Part shown: positions 1-12,800 of the stretch, piece after piece
How the letters are laid out: each line of letters opens with the position of its first letter
How positions within the stretch are numbered: the first letter of the stretch is position 1
Assembly (NCBI GenBank): GCA_018398805.1
Contig: JAGFBZ010002567.1
Span: forward strand, 1,552,501 to 1,616,500
Source of the DNA: Hirundichthys speculiger
Taxonomy: Eukaryota > Chordata > Actinopteri > Beloniformes > Exocoetidae
Reading direction: 5' to 3'
Length of the DNA stretch: 64,000 nucleotides
Made by a program: the position numbers and the translations under genes
Notes under the pieces: generated by a model
The model's database searches: none
What the model was told of the DNA's origin: nothing
Seen by the model: the letters and a program-made list of their open reading frames with translations, nothing else

Positions 1-880
1 CTGGCCTTTTAATCGTCCCCAAGATTTAGAACAAAAACCCACAGTGAGGCTCCATTCAGCCATTATGGCCCTCATCTGTGGAACAGCCTGCCAGAGAACA
101 TCAGGACCACAGAGACTGTTTGAGAGTTTTTTAAAGGAGGTTCAAGACTCACCTTTTTAACTCTGGCTTTTACCTGATTTCTTTTACTCTTAGTTCCTTT
201 AATCTACGCTTCTTAATATTAATGATTTTGATTATTTAATTTAAGTCTTAAATTTATTTCAAGCCTCTGTGCATTTTATTATCATTAAATCGTTAAATTT
301 TATTTTTAAATCCTAAACTTTTATATTTCTAAATTTTTATATTTTTATACATTTTATCATTACTGTATCTATTGTCTGTTCTCATCCTTTTTACTGTCTT
401 TTATCTTTTAGTTTTTAGCTCCAGTGTTTCCTCATGGGGGCCCTCCACACTGGGAGTTGTGCCTGGTCTACCCGCAGGGACAACGTCTTGGAGATCCCTC
501 GGGTCTGGAGGACCGGGGAGCTCTGCACAGTGTGTAGGGTCTACCCTGGTCTATCTGGGTTGAGGTGGTCTCTGTGGCGGTGCTCTCCCTGTGGCCGCGG
601 GCTGTGGCACCTCTCGATTTGGATGGTCTCCCACAGGTGGGTTTTTCCTCACCTGGATCCTCAGTGCCCTGCCATGTTACTAAACTATTTACTTTCTTCT
701 GTGAGTGTGTGTGTGTGCTTTTGTGTGTGTGTGTGTGCATGGGTCTATATGTGGGGGTGAGAGGGATGGGTTTTTATTATTTGTTGTGATCTTGTTTTAT
801 GTTTTATTTTGTGAAGCACTTTGTGTTGCATTTTAATGTATGAAAGGTGCTATATAAATAAAGTTTGATTTGATTTGATA
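1..880 (+). mobile_element. 3' end of a non-LTR retrotransposon (LINE, probably L2-like)
   Basis: At about 77-180 the translation reads WNSLPENIRTTETV, then (after a stop and a one-base shift) a lysine-rich stretch ending in LTLAFT. This is the usual C-terminus of fish LINE ORF2 proteins. A 3' untranslated region follows, ending with AGCACTTTGTG...GTGCTATATAAATAAAG and a short (TTTGA)n tail at about 858-880. The tail gives the plus-strand orientation. The element is cut by the window edge, so its 5' extent is unknown. A GT-rich stretch at 700-745 lies inside it. Assignment to L2 rather than another LINE clade is from memory of tail structure. Confidence 0.75.
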
Positions 881-1599
881 CATTTAAGTGCCACAGAGAA
901 AAGACAACTCCCCACTCGAGTTGTGACTCATAAGCACTGTTTACTCATGAAATATAGGATTGATTTTGAAATGTTATTATTTGTTTTTAAAGCTGTTCAC
1001 GATTTAGCTCCGTAGGGCATAACAGATACCATATTGCCTCAAATAAAAACCAAGATTCAATTTAAGGAATGGGTCTCTTATAATGGCCAAGGGCAACAAA
1101 CATATAAAAGTTGGTCCCCAATACATGCGAGACAGTCAGGGAGGAAAAAAAAAAAAGAAATTCCTGAACAATTTTATGTGCTGGAAGAGGCATTTTTCAG
1201 ACTCACAACTTTAAGATGTTATAATTGTGGCCTTTGATTCGTTCTTTCCTAATCACTTCATGCCAGTCAAATCTGCTAATGGATGTGGTATGGTATGCAT
1301 GCTCATCTTTCACAATAAAAGCCCTGCTTTTCAGTTCAATTAAATTACAAAGGAATTTTGATTTGCTGTTGTGAAGGAAGTATTGTGCTGTGACTGTTGT
1401 CAAGCTAGTAGTGTGATGGCTTGTTCCCTTTTGTTTATCCATCTCTCCCTGAAATTTTAAATCTTATCATCAGTCCCTGAAACAAAACAAAAAACCTGGA
1501 TAGATGCTGAGGATGCTTCTATCTTGAAGGCTCAGGACTATGGATTTAGGTCTGATGACAGACTTGTCTTCAGAGCAGTGAGAATAAACTTAACTGTGG
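881..1599. other. no gene seen
   Basis: AT-rich single-copy-looking DNA with short A runs (1146-1158). No coding signal, RNA gene or clear repeat boundary was recognised. Confidence 0.5.
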
Positions 1600-1699
1600 A
1601 TATAATAAGAATCTCCTATGCTTTGACAATCCAGGAGGGCATTCCCAGAAATGATCCGCTCAGTTTTCAGGACATCTGTCAGTATGTCTATGACTGATA

Positions 1700-2140
1700 T
1701 GAAGGAGGTCCAAGCTTAAACTCAAGCAACGTTGTGGACCTGGATGATGTCCAGACTGCTCTTCTGGGACTTCGGCTCTACCTTCATTACCATCATCGCA
1801 CAAATCCTGGAGAGCGAACCTGACGAACTTGGAGTTAAAACAATCTTTTGGCAACCTTGTTTTGGAATTCTTAACCAATGTTCCACAGACTGTAAAGACC
1901 CACAGCATTTTCTTCTCTCCCATCCTCCTCAAAACTGGCTCCCCTCAGGGGTGTGCTCTAAGCTCTGTACACTCTACTGACTTATGGCTGCACAGCCAAG
2001 TACTCAGGCGGTGATACTGACAAGTTTGCAGACAACACAGCAGTGGTGGGACTGATCTTCTGTGCCAATGAGTTGGAGCACAGGCGGGAGATGGATATTT
2101 ACAGAGTGAACAACTTCTGCATCAATGTAAAGATACGTAA
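1700..2140 (+). mobile_element. degenerate LINE reverse-transcriptase fragment (L2/CR1-like)
   Basis: Read in shifting plus-strand frames, this gives recognisable pieces of a non-LTR reverse transcriptase. Around 1765-1815 it reads FWDFGSTFITIIAQILE; around 1925-1970 KTGSPQGCALSSV, the SPQG motif; around 2020-2060 KFADNTAVVGLI, the catalytic FADD box with the second aspartate read as asparagine; then NELEHRREMDIYRVNNFC. Spacing fits the palm domain of L2-like elements. At least two frameshifts and stops separate the pieces, so it is dead. No 3' end was found attached; the LINE end at 1-880 lies upstream, so they are separate insertions. Confidence 0.85.
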
Positions 2141-2149
2141 GTAAGGAGA

Positions 2150-5100
2150 TGAGTGTGGATTTCAGGAGGAGCGTTCTTTCCTTCCCTTCACTTCCCTACC
2201 TTTCATGTCATATTTATATAAATTAATCCAAAATCAGTGGCACACTGCTTCCTTCATAATCAACCATCACAAGATTGAGCTTTGACATGCCTCTACATAA
2301 ACAATGGCCATGTTTTACCGTGTAAAGCGCTCTTAATAAAGAAACAGTAGCTGACAGATTGTCAGATTGTGTATAGAGCTACAATTGTTACTTTACTTAA
2401 AAGTAAAATAAAAGCTACTCTACATATTGGGTGCATAGTCATAAGTACAGGAAATATACACACAGTTCATGATCAATAATTGATCAGTGCATGAATAAAT
2501 GCACTTTTAAGATTTAAAGGGAGCTTGCTCTCTGGTTGCTCTTGTCAGAGGTGGGGACGTCCAACAGTGGCAGCCTGTCATTTCTGCACAATACACAAAC
2601 AAAAGTGTCAATCAACAAATCCAAAAAGCTTCATAAATGAATACAGCCCTCCAGTGGGCTGTGCTCATGATGTATTTGTGGTGTTAAATATGACTCATAA
2701 AAATAACCATCGAGAGTTTCATAAAACACCCAACAACATGAAACAGGGAGCAATAGATAAGTTATTGTTCTCGCTGTTTATTCTTAGACATTTTAGACTG
2801 AAATATTTTAGACTGAATAAAGCAGGTATGCTTTGCAGAAAAGCAATAAATTTATATATATATATATATATATATATACCTTATTGTTAACAGAGGTCAG
2901 TCTTAAAGTTTTAATGGTTGAAAATGTTTGGACTCACTTAGTCTCAATGTTAAGTCCTTTACATAACCCCTGACCACCACATACATATTGCACACACTTT
3001 AACCTCTGCTCCCAGGGTTTCGACTCAATTGTGCCAGGGTAAATAGAACAGAAGATACACTATCAGATACACTGACAGGAATTACAGTTATTAGTATATT
3101 TATCTAAACCGATGTTCGCTGGCTAGTGTTCTTCTTTTGGGAGTCATCGAGTTAACTCTCTTCACTTGACTTGAGTTAAATACATTCCCTAATACTTATT
3201 GTAACCAGGACTTCAAAAAGAACATTTGGCCAGTTGGGAAAAGGGCTTTGGTCTCTCAAGGAAAACATTTCCCAGAGAAGTCACTGATTATACCATTATA
3301 TCAAACATAATTAAATAAAACAACAAAAGGAGCTCTAAAGAGACAAAACAATATTGTACACACACTATCCATTAACGAATGCCATCATTACATTGGCTCT
3401 TATGTTTTTCTTGAAATAGATAAGCAAGTAAGATCCTGAATCACAAAATCATTAGTGTTCACAGCGTTTCTATTCTTGCCCTCTTTGTCTTTGTGACTTA
3501 GACCCCTTTCATTTCCACAATCTCTCCTTTCCCAGGTGGAGGGAGCATTTCTCTTTTATTGCTTGCACTGACTTTGTCCTGTTTATCATTTAATATTACT
3601 CCTGTGAAGGTGGAGTTCATTTAGTGAAACAACACAACCACAACTGAACTATGAGCCTGTATTATTATTAATATTTTTGTTTTTCCCTGCAACCCAGATT
3701 TGTGCATTGATCCAGCCACAGCAGTAAGAAACAGGGAGCAGAGAGCTACAATAATGATCATCTTTTTTTTTTATTTTTTACCATTGTTCTTACTCGTACT
3801 AAAAAGCACAATACCATCTGGGTTTTGAAAAGAATCTAACATTTTGTACAACATCACCTTACGTAACTACAGTTTTAAAACTGCGCTGATCCAGGAACGT
3901 ATGCACAACCAGCTCATTTTAGTATCGACTAAGGCTGCATGTCATCAGCAGCACAAATACTGCTGATGATCAGGAGCAGGTGAAATGACAAAAACACAGG
4001 CATGATACGTTCCCTCATCTCAAAGCTGCTCTAGAAGCACCATAATATCTTTCTCTTTAGTTTGATTGCATTGCAGTACTGTATGTTTTTTTTTTTGTGA
4101 TTTACAGATCACAGTTGGACTGCATTACCTTGTTTCTTGTCTAGCTTATGTTACTTTCTTCATACGCTACAGCAATCAAGCAAGTATTAAACAATTTTTG
4201 CGACCAAATGTGTTTCACTTAAATAGGGTCCATATGAATAATAACTTACTCCTGAATCATTTTCACGTGCACAACATGCTGGTTCACTTTCCTCGGTGCA
4301 GCTGCAGTTACTGGCTCTTCTTGGCGCAGACATTACATCTGAGTGTCTGTCTGGTGTGATTGCTTATGTCAGGCTGGAGTTCATGCATGGAGTTCAGTTT
4401 CTGTTCTAAATGTGCTTTACTGCTGTGTTTATAGCAGTACGGTGAAGGTTGTGCAGTCTTTATCCTCAGATGTACAGAAATGGGAGCTTGATGCAAAGTT
4501 GAGTGGAGATAAACAGGTGAGGCTGTATATGTAATTCTACTTGGATCTGGGTGTGCGAGGTCACAGTACTCTGCAGATTTCCGTGGCTCACTAGATGACC
4601 TAGGTCACCCCAAAACAAGTCACAGGTTTGTGTTATATCAGAGGTTTTGAGATTGTCGTGACTTCAAACACTCAAAGAAACCATTTCAAGAACAGGAACA
4701 GGGATTTCTTTCATAATGTGTCCCCTTTCAGTAAATGTGACATTCACTTCAGTTCTTTATTATTTATTTCTTTTGTGTGTGTGTGTAACATCAGTCTGAT
4801 TTATTTTATCTCAGTGACTCAATCAGCTTTAAGCGGAGAGAAATCTGCTTCTGTCAGGGTTGGGCATACTGCAAATGTGACTAATTTGATTCTCCAGACA
4901 TGGAAGCAGATTCAAAGTTTGCTGGGATATGGTGCTGATCTATAATGAAAAGCAAGGCAGTCTAACTTTTTGTTTACAGTATATTTTGTTTGTCTTCAGT
5001 TTATCATGATATTTAAAACTGACCAATAGGAAGCTGATGCGATAGTGTTGACTTGTGAAGGAATGCAGCAGGCGATTAGCTTATGTACACAAAGGATGGA

Positions 5101-7440
5101 CGTTATAAGCTGATCATGAACTGGAATTTATACTATAGTACATACGCAGGATCTGGATAAATGTGTGAGCTGGCAGTTGTAAGCACAGCCATATATAGCT
5201 GAGTATCAGGTGAATGTAAGCATATGTTACGCAGATTAAATAGTGTAAGTATTCGAGTGAAGACAGTCTCAGCACTGCAGTACACTCACTGAATCACATT
5301 CACCATCATTTTATGTGACTTCATGTGAATGCTGTACATTAAATTTATGTTTTCTTTTGTTTTTTTTCAAAGTGATACCATTATGCTATGGCATTTACTG
5401 TCAAATCTCTCATATTCATTAATAATGTAACTGCTAGTTCTCAACTATCTCCTTGGAGCCAACGCTCACTGCACACTTCTGCATATGTTTTCTTGCATCA
5501 CTCTGCTTTGATTTCGTTTTTTTGATATCTGAGGCAGGCACAGACAACAAGCTCAAAATCCACTATTCATATGTCTGATGTGATAACTACCAAAGATCTG
5601 AAGGTTCTCTTAGTTTCTGAATATCATAGTCTATCTCCCTCTTGCCAGATGCCACACCAAAATTTTCTTTCTGTTCATGTCTCTGAGGAGTGAAATGGGG
5701 CATATTTTCATCTAGTTGCAAACTACAACTAAGATGCTTCTGTCACTTTGCTCCAGAATGAATGGCAATTAATTTACTTGTAAATTGTGAGGCTCTCAGA
5801 TGCCACAGGAGGAGGAGGAACTGAAGTCTGATTCATGAAATACTGTTTGCTTTTGTTCTTGTTTTATGTAATAATACAGGTGTAATGATACAGGCGGCAG
5901 ATTTTGTGTGTTTGTAGAGAATGTTGGAACAGTGACGGAGGTTAATAATAGTGAAATGTTTGATAAAAAGCTAAGTAATTAAGGTCTTCACAGGCCTACA
6001 AATGTTTCTGTCAATGATTGAGCCAGCCAGATCTGTCTCTTGGCTTCTATGTCCTCTTTCTGGACTGGCATCTCACACATAATTTCTGTTGCCTTTGTTT
6101 GGGCTTTATATGACAAATCAGAGAGCATAACAATGAGAAGCTGATCCTCAGCCAAATTTCCCTTCCCTCTCTACACTCGCTGGCTCCATGCAGATATGTG
6201 AAAATCTCAAAAAAAGGTAGGATCAGGTGCAGCGAAATCAATAAAGACAAAGAACACAGAGACAGAACCTCCCCCTCTACACATCAGGCGGCATCAATAT
6301 ACATGAAGAAAGTTATTTTAAGACAGGTTCTCTTGAAATCTATGAGCAGAAAGCAGCGTTTGCATGACTTTACACTTGATTTAGTTTCCAAATTACACTG
6401 AAAGATTTTTCTGCTTTCAACTCAAGTTTACTTTTGAATCAAGATTTAATATACTTAAAGAAATATAAGCAACCTAATTGGGTGGAAGATAGGCAAGGAG
6501 TAACCTGTAGATTTATTTAAAAAATAATTTAAAATAAAAGAACAACTGCTTTGGTAGAATGTCCCTCTGGTTTATTAGTTAAGATAAGTTCACAACCATG
6601 TCCTCACACATATCCCAGTCATAAATGCTTTGCTATATGTGATTAACGAAAAAGCATTCATGTTTTCCAAAAAGCAAAACACATAAAGATGCTCAGTCTC
6701 AGATAACGAGAGCCTAGCATGCAGGTGGCGTCAATTCCTCAAGAGGCGTTCTGTCCGTCTGTTCGCTCTAGTGGCAACAGTCGCTTCCATCCCCGGAGAT
6801 GCAATATGACAACTTCTTCACTCCCTCTCCTCTCTTTGTTTTCTCAGTTGTTTAATTACCATCGGCTGTCATTAGTTGTCTTTTTTTTTTTCCTCAGGAA
6901 GAAGGACTGAAAAAATAAAGAAATTAATCGCCTATTGCCACGCTCTATGCAAATCTTTACTCAGACCCCGTTAAGCCGATGAAAGATGTGATAGTGGAAG
7001 GGAGAAGTAATTGGAGACAGATGTTGGAGAAACAGATCAGCCGAGACGGATCAGTGAGCCAAAACTAAGATGCCACCCTTAATAGGATCTGGCAGACAAA
7101 GAAAAAAAAACAATAAAAAAAATAAACTAGAAAATTTCTGAGAAATTTTGAGGCGTGGCCCATTAAGCCGCCAATGAAGCCGCCAATGAAGCCGCCCGTC
7201 AGCCGACCCAGAGTGGCCTGCAGAGTTCTGACCAAAACCTGATAGAAGACTTCTAGAATGTTGACCTTCTGGGCCAACATCAGTGTGTGACCTCAGAAAT
7301 GCACTTGTGGAAGAATGTTGAAAAATGTCCAATAAACACACTTCCTAGAAGTGTTGAAGCTGTTCAAGCTGCAAAGGGTGGAGCCACATCATATTGATTA
7401 GGAATGGGATGAACTAAAGCTCATATGTGAGTCAGGCTGT
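2150..7440. other. AT-rich intronic or intergenic DNA, no gene seen
   Basis: No exon, RNA gene or transposon boundary was recognised. It holds a TA microsatellite (2852-2878), several short T runs and scattered chance frames of 60-120 codons. Near 7169-7195 a 12-base unit (GCCGCCAATGAA) is repeated about 2.3 times within a GC-richer patch. Confidence 0.5.
2852..2878. repeat. (TA)n microsatellite
   Basis: About 13 uninterrupted TA units. Confidence 0.95.
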
Positions 7441-7664
7441 GATTATTATTTATTATTTAAACGTAAATCGAATCAATAGAATGGAGAAGGATCGGCCAAT
7501 GAGCATGCAGGTCAACCACTGGTCCTGCCCCAGTGGCAAATATCATTATTATGTAAAAGCTCATTCTTATGAAAAATGAAGGCATTATGTAAAGCTAATT
7601 CTAGATAAAAAAGCAATTTCTGAAATAACTATTATGCATTAAACTAAGATTAAATAATTATAAA

Positions 7665-7795
7665 AATATATTTCATAATAATTACAATTTTTTTCATAAT
7701 AATGGGACATTTTCATAATAATAAACATTTATTCATAATAATGGATACGTATTTCGTAATAATAAACACCTGTATTTCATAATAATAGACTAATT
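7665..7795. repeat. irregular AT-rich tandem repeat, TTTCATAATAAT units
   Basis: The core TTCATAATAAT (one copy TTCGTAATAAT) recurs about six times with irregular spacers of roughly 10-20 bases. It lies directly upstream of a hAT MITE. It may be part of an older element, but no inverted ends were found. Confidence 0.7.
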
Positions 7796-7866
7796 TATTC
7801 ATTGAATTATGACCCAAACGGGGCTCCATAGCCTTTTGCCAAATCCCATTTATTATGGGTTTCAAT

Positions 7867-8225
7867 CAGGGCTGGACTGGGACCAGGGCTGGACTGGGAC
7901 CAAAAAATGGCCCGGGCATTTTTGGTCCCTGGCGGCCCACCATACTCCGGGGACATACTGCGTTCATATCAGCACAGCACTGGAGCGCTTGTCTGATTAA
8001 CTGCCAGTGTCTCTTTCTTAAGTTTGTTGAGCGTGTCGTCGTCGTCCCCCGTGCCCCCCCCCCCCCCCCCCCCTCGGAGATTTTTATGAGCCGAGTACCG
8101 GTCCGTTACCGTCGCGGTCAATAAAAACTAAATACTTTTTTTTTAATTTTTATGACAGACCTGCGTCAGATGTGCGTCGGCCCACCGGGCATTGCCCGGT
8201 ACGCCCGATGGCCAGTCCATGCCTG
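7867..8225. mobile_element. hAT-type MITE with 8-bp target duplication
   Basis: The 359-bp element has imperfect inverted ends, CAGGGCTGGACTGG at the left and CAGGCATGGACTGG read inward from the right. It is flanked by perfect 8-bp direct repeats GTTTCAAT (7859-7866 and 8226-8233). An 8-bp duplication with CAGGG ends is the hAT hallmark. The first 16 bases of the left end are duplicated in tandem (GGGCTGGACTGGGACC twice). The interior has no coding capacity and contains a run of 20 C (8054-8073). Confidence 0.9.
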
Positions 8226-8233
8226 GTTTCAAT

Positions 8234-9738
8234 ACCGTCATAAAAATGCAATGAATGATTTCTGTGGTTTAAAGTTTAGTTTCTCTCCTGTATCGCTGTG
8301 TGTTCTGCTTTATTTTACCGTTTATTTATTCGTGTTTGCTCTGTTTGAGTCGTGAGTCGTCCTGTTAAGGTACTGACGATGAAAACAACACTTCCTGAGT
8401 TTGCTGCTGCAAAATAAAAGCTTCCAATGAAACTAATAATGTTGGACTTTTATGTTGAAGAATTTTAGGAAGTGAAACTCCCGCATCAGACACTTTTACT
8501 ATAAAGCGTTTCAGCGCTGCGTTTCAGCGCTGCTCCACCTGGAGCAGAAAAGGAACAGTTAAAACTACAGTGAAAAGCAAGAATACACAAATAAATACAA
8601 CTGCAGTTGAGCCAACATTATATTGAAGCACGAACTGCTGTTTCGAGGTAAACTCGCCTTTTTTTTCAGGCTTTAAAGCCCCGGGGCGGCGAGGGAAAAA
8701 AAAAAAAAAAAATTGACGACCCGGAGAATCGAACCCAGAGTCTCCGTAATGAAGACACCGAATTTAGCCGCTGCGCCACATGACCACACAGGTTGAAAGT
8801 GGTAGAAATCAGTTACAGTGTTTGTGGATCTACCAGTGTTGAGCCAGCCTCGAGTCCGTTTTCTATGCCCCCGAACAAACTGCTCTAATTTAAAAACCAT
8901 ATAAGTTTTTGAAAAAATTCTTGAACCGTGAGCGCCACAAGGCTTTCAGGATTACAGGGATATATTTCTTGTTTCTCAAAAGCGTACGTTTAAAAAATTA
9001 CGGCAGTTTTAAAACATTAAACTTTTTACCTCTCAGACGAGACGATTCAGAAGACGCCCTATTAAATTACATAGGACCGGGGAAGGACCACCTTGTACTT
9101 TAGGTTGATTTGACGGAAAACTAACACCACACGACACAAAAGTTACATCATCGGAAAGAGGACAAAATGCCTACGTTTGATGTATAAATTATGTAGGTTG
9201 AGCAAAAGGAGTGGACGTGAAAGAGGAAAAGGCAGGTTTAAAAAGTCGGTTTCTTCTGCCCACTAAGCTTGAGTGAGAGATGACGTCACTAGAGTGAGAG
9301 CAGAGTCTGAAGTAAACTGTAAAAATCATAAAACGTAAATCGCGATTTCTCAAAGACGGTAAATCACAACAATACACGGCTTCAGTATGTTATCGGTCAA
9401 AGTCTTGTGACCCATTTAAACTTCGAATGGTGTCTCTGTGATGAAATATGGCCGTGCTAGACAGTCCAAAGAGGTGGTTTTGACCTTATTTTTCAGGAAT
9501 GCCATTCATTTTCTATGGGACCAAAATTGACAGTTTTTTGGGATATCGTGAAAACCGTTGATGGAATGCCACCAAAAGTCATAGCACACCGATCCCGATC
9601 GAGCCGATCGTTTTGATGTATTTTTTATTGGGGTTTTCTCAAAACTGTGGGCCGTGAAAGCCGTCAAAATTCGGGCGGAAACAGAAAAGTCGGATAGTAA
9701 TAGTCGGGCTCCAATGCTTTGCATTGGCCATTATAATA
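8234..9738. other. unclassified repeat-like region
   Basis: This 1.5-kb stretch has a base composition and phrase structure typical of dispersed fish repeats, but no family was identified. It contains a 13-bp direct repeat (GCGTTTCAGCGCT at 8506 and 8519), the tRNA-like sequence at 8715-8784, and a short hairpin CCAATGC-TTT-GCATTGG at 9711-9727 just before the long TA tract. No open frame with convincing homology was seen. Confidence 0.4.
8715..8784 (-). ncRNA. tRNA-like sequence with Pol III box A and box B, probably a tRNA-derived repeat
   Basis: On the minus strand the sequence has TGGCGCAGCGG (box A-like) and, 35-40 bases later, GGTTCGATTC (box B). A possible anticodon arm, GTCTT-CATTACG-GAGAC, has a five-base stem (with a T-G pair) and seven-base loop, but lacks the usual T before the anticodon. 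No acceptor stem pairs. A T run of about 19 (plus-strand A run ending 8712) follows at once and would act as a Pol III terminator. A functional tRNA is unlikely; a SINE head or tRNA-derived pseudogene fits better. Confidence 0.5.
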
Positions 9739-9741
9739 TAC

Positions 9742-9830
<89 letters not shown>

Positions 9831-9850
9831 GATAGATATACACACACACA
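9739..9850. repeat. long (TA)n tract followed by (GATA)/(CA)n
   Basis: About 85 bases of almost pure TA, then GACAGATAGATA and six CA units. Confidence 0.97.
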
Positions 9851-12800
9851 CTGTGGTCTTATGCACTTTTTTCCCAGTCAATCCTTTTTGAAATAAAGAA
9901 TACAACAAAGCCCACAACAGTGGAACCTAAAACATATGTTGCCTTCCAATTCAGGGGCTGGGTCCATCAGAGGATGTGGTCTAGAAAGGCTCCGCCTTCA
10001 AAGACTACAAAAGCTGAACTGAGCGTTAGTGAACTGAAGTGGTCTGGCGTTCGGAAAACTTCCTGTTCACGTCACCAGCGCTGGTACTGTCACCTAGAAA
10101 CACTGAAAGAAGCAGTTTTTCATCCACCTTGTAAAACGAAAGAAGAACTTCTCATTTCAGTTGTGTGTTTATTATATAATTTATTAGAGGAAATGTAGAT
10201 ATTTTACTGCTGGTACCAGAGTTTGATTCATCTCGGGCTGAGAGGGGCTGCAGTACATTCACCTTATCCACCAACTGCTGAATGAATCTTGGGACATGCT
10301 GGGCTGTGAAGTATCCGGCTGATGAAACCTTCTCAGCCCAACAATAGAAGGATGCATTTGTAAACCACATACAAAGGAGTCCTTGAAATGGGCCCTGTGC
10401 ATCACACCACAGTGAAGCCTTTAAATAGACTGTTCATAGATGCAGCCTCTCAACTGGGCCGCATCTATCGACTCAAAAATGAAACAAAAATGAAAAGATG
10501 CCTCTGCTCTCAGTACAGAACAATAAGTCAAATGAATTAAATACCTCAGCCACTTCAGGACCATAACACATTATGAAGGTAAAAAGTACAGTTATGTATA
10601 AACCAAAAACATGGAGCATTGTTTCTGAGTTTAACTATGACTCTAGATAATATTTTTGCTACATTAAAATAATTTGCATCCCTGTTTGTAAAAAATGTTC
10701 TCAGTACACCAGCTGTGGTGATATATTATATTATTAAATTAGACATTGTATTGTATCCTATGATTGAAAGATTCCTACCATGACCTACTTTGGTGATATT
10801 CCAGCTGCTGTAGATGCGTACTGCACGCCAAGCATGTGTTAGATACAGTGAAAAATTCACTTTTTGGATAGGAATTATATTTAATGTAGAAACGTGCAGC
10901 TAGTTAACATTGGGGGTGAGTGATGTGGAAAAATGAAGAATAAAAGCTCGGTTTTGCACCGGTGCTGCATGTTACATTCCACACATGCCTTGAAGGACAG
11001 TTTAAATCTGACAGAAGTACAAAGTTAGGCCTTTACTTGATCTTGGGAAGTGTTGTATGATGATTGAGAAAATAGCTTGAGACATAAGAGGACACATATA
11101 AAGACCAAAAGATCTCTGATCCCTTGCTTTGTTGCCTATGAGGCAACATGTCAAATAAATTTCATTTTTTTCTTTCTGTAAGTGAAGTAAACATGCATCC
11201 AAACCAACAGATTAATAGGAGATAACATTCTGACATACCAACAAACTCCTTTTATTATTTTTTTCTTAATCAAAAAAGGAAGAAAGAAAAGAAAAAAACA
11301 TCAAGAACAACATCTTCACAGCAGGGTGTTGAAGTAGAAAGAAGCTATGAAAAAAACACCATATTGATAGACACAAAAAGGAGTGGTGAAATCTGTCCAC
11401 GAAAAAAAAAAAACAGACGACAACAGAGTGAGACAGATGTGAGGAAAAAATTAAATGTGAAAAATATGAAACATGATTAAACAGAGGTAAGGATTATCAT
11501 GCTGTGTGGTTGCTGGTGTGTAGCTTCAACAAGGAGTCATCAGCATGACAATAAGCTTCTCCACAGTACCTGTATTCTAACTGCAAAAGGTTTTCTCCAA
11601 AACATAAAACCCAAGGCCATAAAAATGGCTCAAAATTTCCACACAGACACACACAGGGTCCTTTATTTTCTCGCAGCCTTCAGACGTGACTGAAACAGGT
11701 TGAAACACAGCAGTAAACGGGTCCAGAGAGTTCTCTATAGTCCCCTCTCACTGTGCTGCCAACTCATTTGTGACTGTACTTTATTCCTGTGAGCCATCTT
11801 GAATCTCAGCTGAAGCCATCTTATACAATACATTCTTTTGTTTTCTGCATTTATCTTCTATGCTATGTTTTAGTGTTGCAACACTGCAATAATGAAAAAC
11901 GTGCATTTCTTGAATATATTTCAGAATTCAGCATGAGACATACTATAGTTTCAACAAGTGACACAGTCCTTCAGATCAGCTAGACTTAAGAACGTAGCCC
12001 TTTTATCAACTCATCAATAAGTAGGTTTTTATCCCAGTGGGTCTGCCCCTTTGTTTCCATCCACTCAATCATGCTCACCGGATGCACCGAATATATGAAC
12101 CGTGTCTGCCATTTTGCTCCTCTCAGTGCGAGGGATCGGGGGCTGACTTCAAGGTTGTTAGAGACTACTGAGGTTCTCACCCTGTCAAGGCCAATGAGAC
12201 CAGACATCATGCGAGGGAACTTCATATGGCAGCTTGCGCATTTCTGCACACTGTTTATCCTACAAATTTTATTACCACTGGCAAGTGTCAGACAGAAAGC
12301 AAGTAAATTAAATGTTCTGCTTTTTGCATCTCATAAGCCATATTTCATACAGATTCTAAAGCCCTGAAATTATCTCGACATGTATTTGGAGGAGGCTACA
12401 TTTGAGAACCTGTCTTCTTGAGGAGAGTATACTGCCAACAACCCCCTGTTAACCCTTGACAGAGTGAGACAATGCATGAGCTTAAGAGGTAATCCCCAGG
12501 AGCCCCATCAAAATAGCAAATACAACCTAATATTTCTAGCCTAATAGCTCGAGAGCCTATTTGCTGACATTGATGTGCTGTGAGCCAAAAAAGAAAATTG
12601 TGATTTCCACATCCTCCTTTTTGCGTCATATTGTGAAGTGCATTATTGTGAGTGCATCAGCAGCATCTGCAGAGGAAGTCCAGACTTACTTCTCCAAAAA
12701 TTCTCAGATTCTTATGTGTGAAAAGAGCTTTATCCACCAGAGCCAACTACACAGAGTTGCCAGTGTTTTATGGGAAAATTGTATGCATTAAAAATAGGAG

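Noticed and set aside
10152..10370. 72-codon minus-strand frame with protein-like composition
   Set aside because: No family recognised, no splice sites found, and the flanking sequence is AT-rich with stops.
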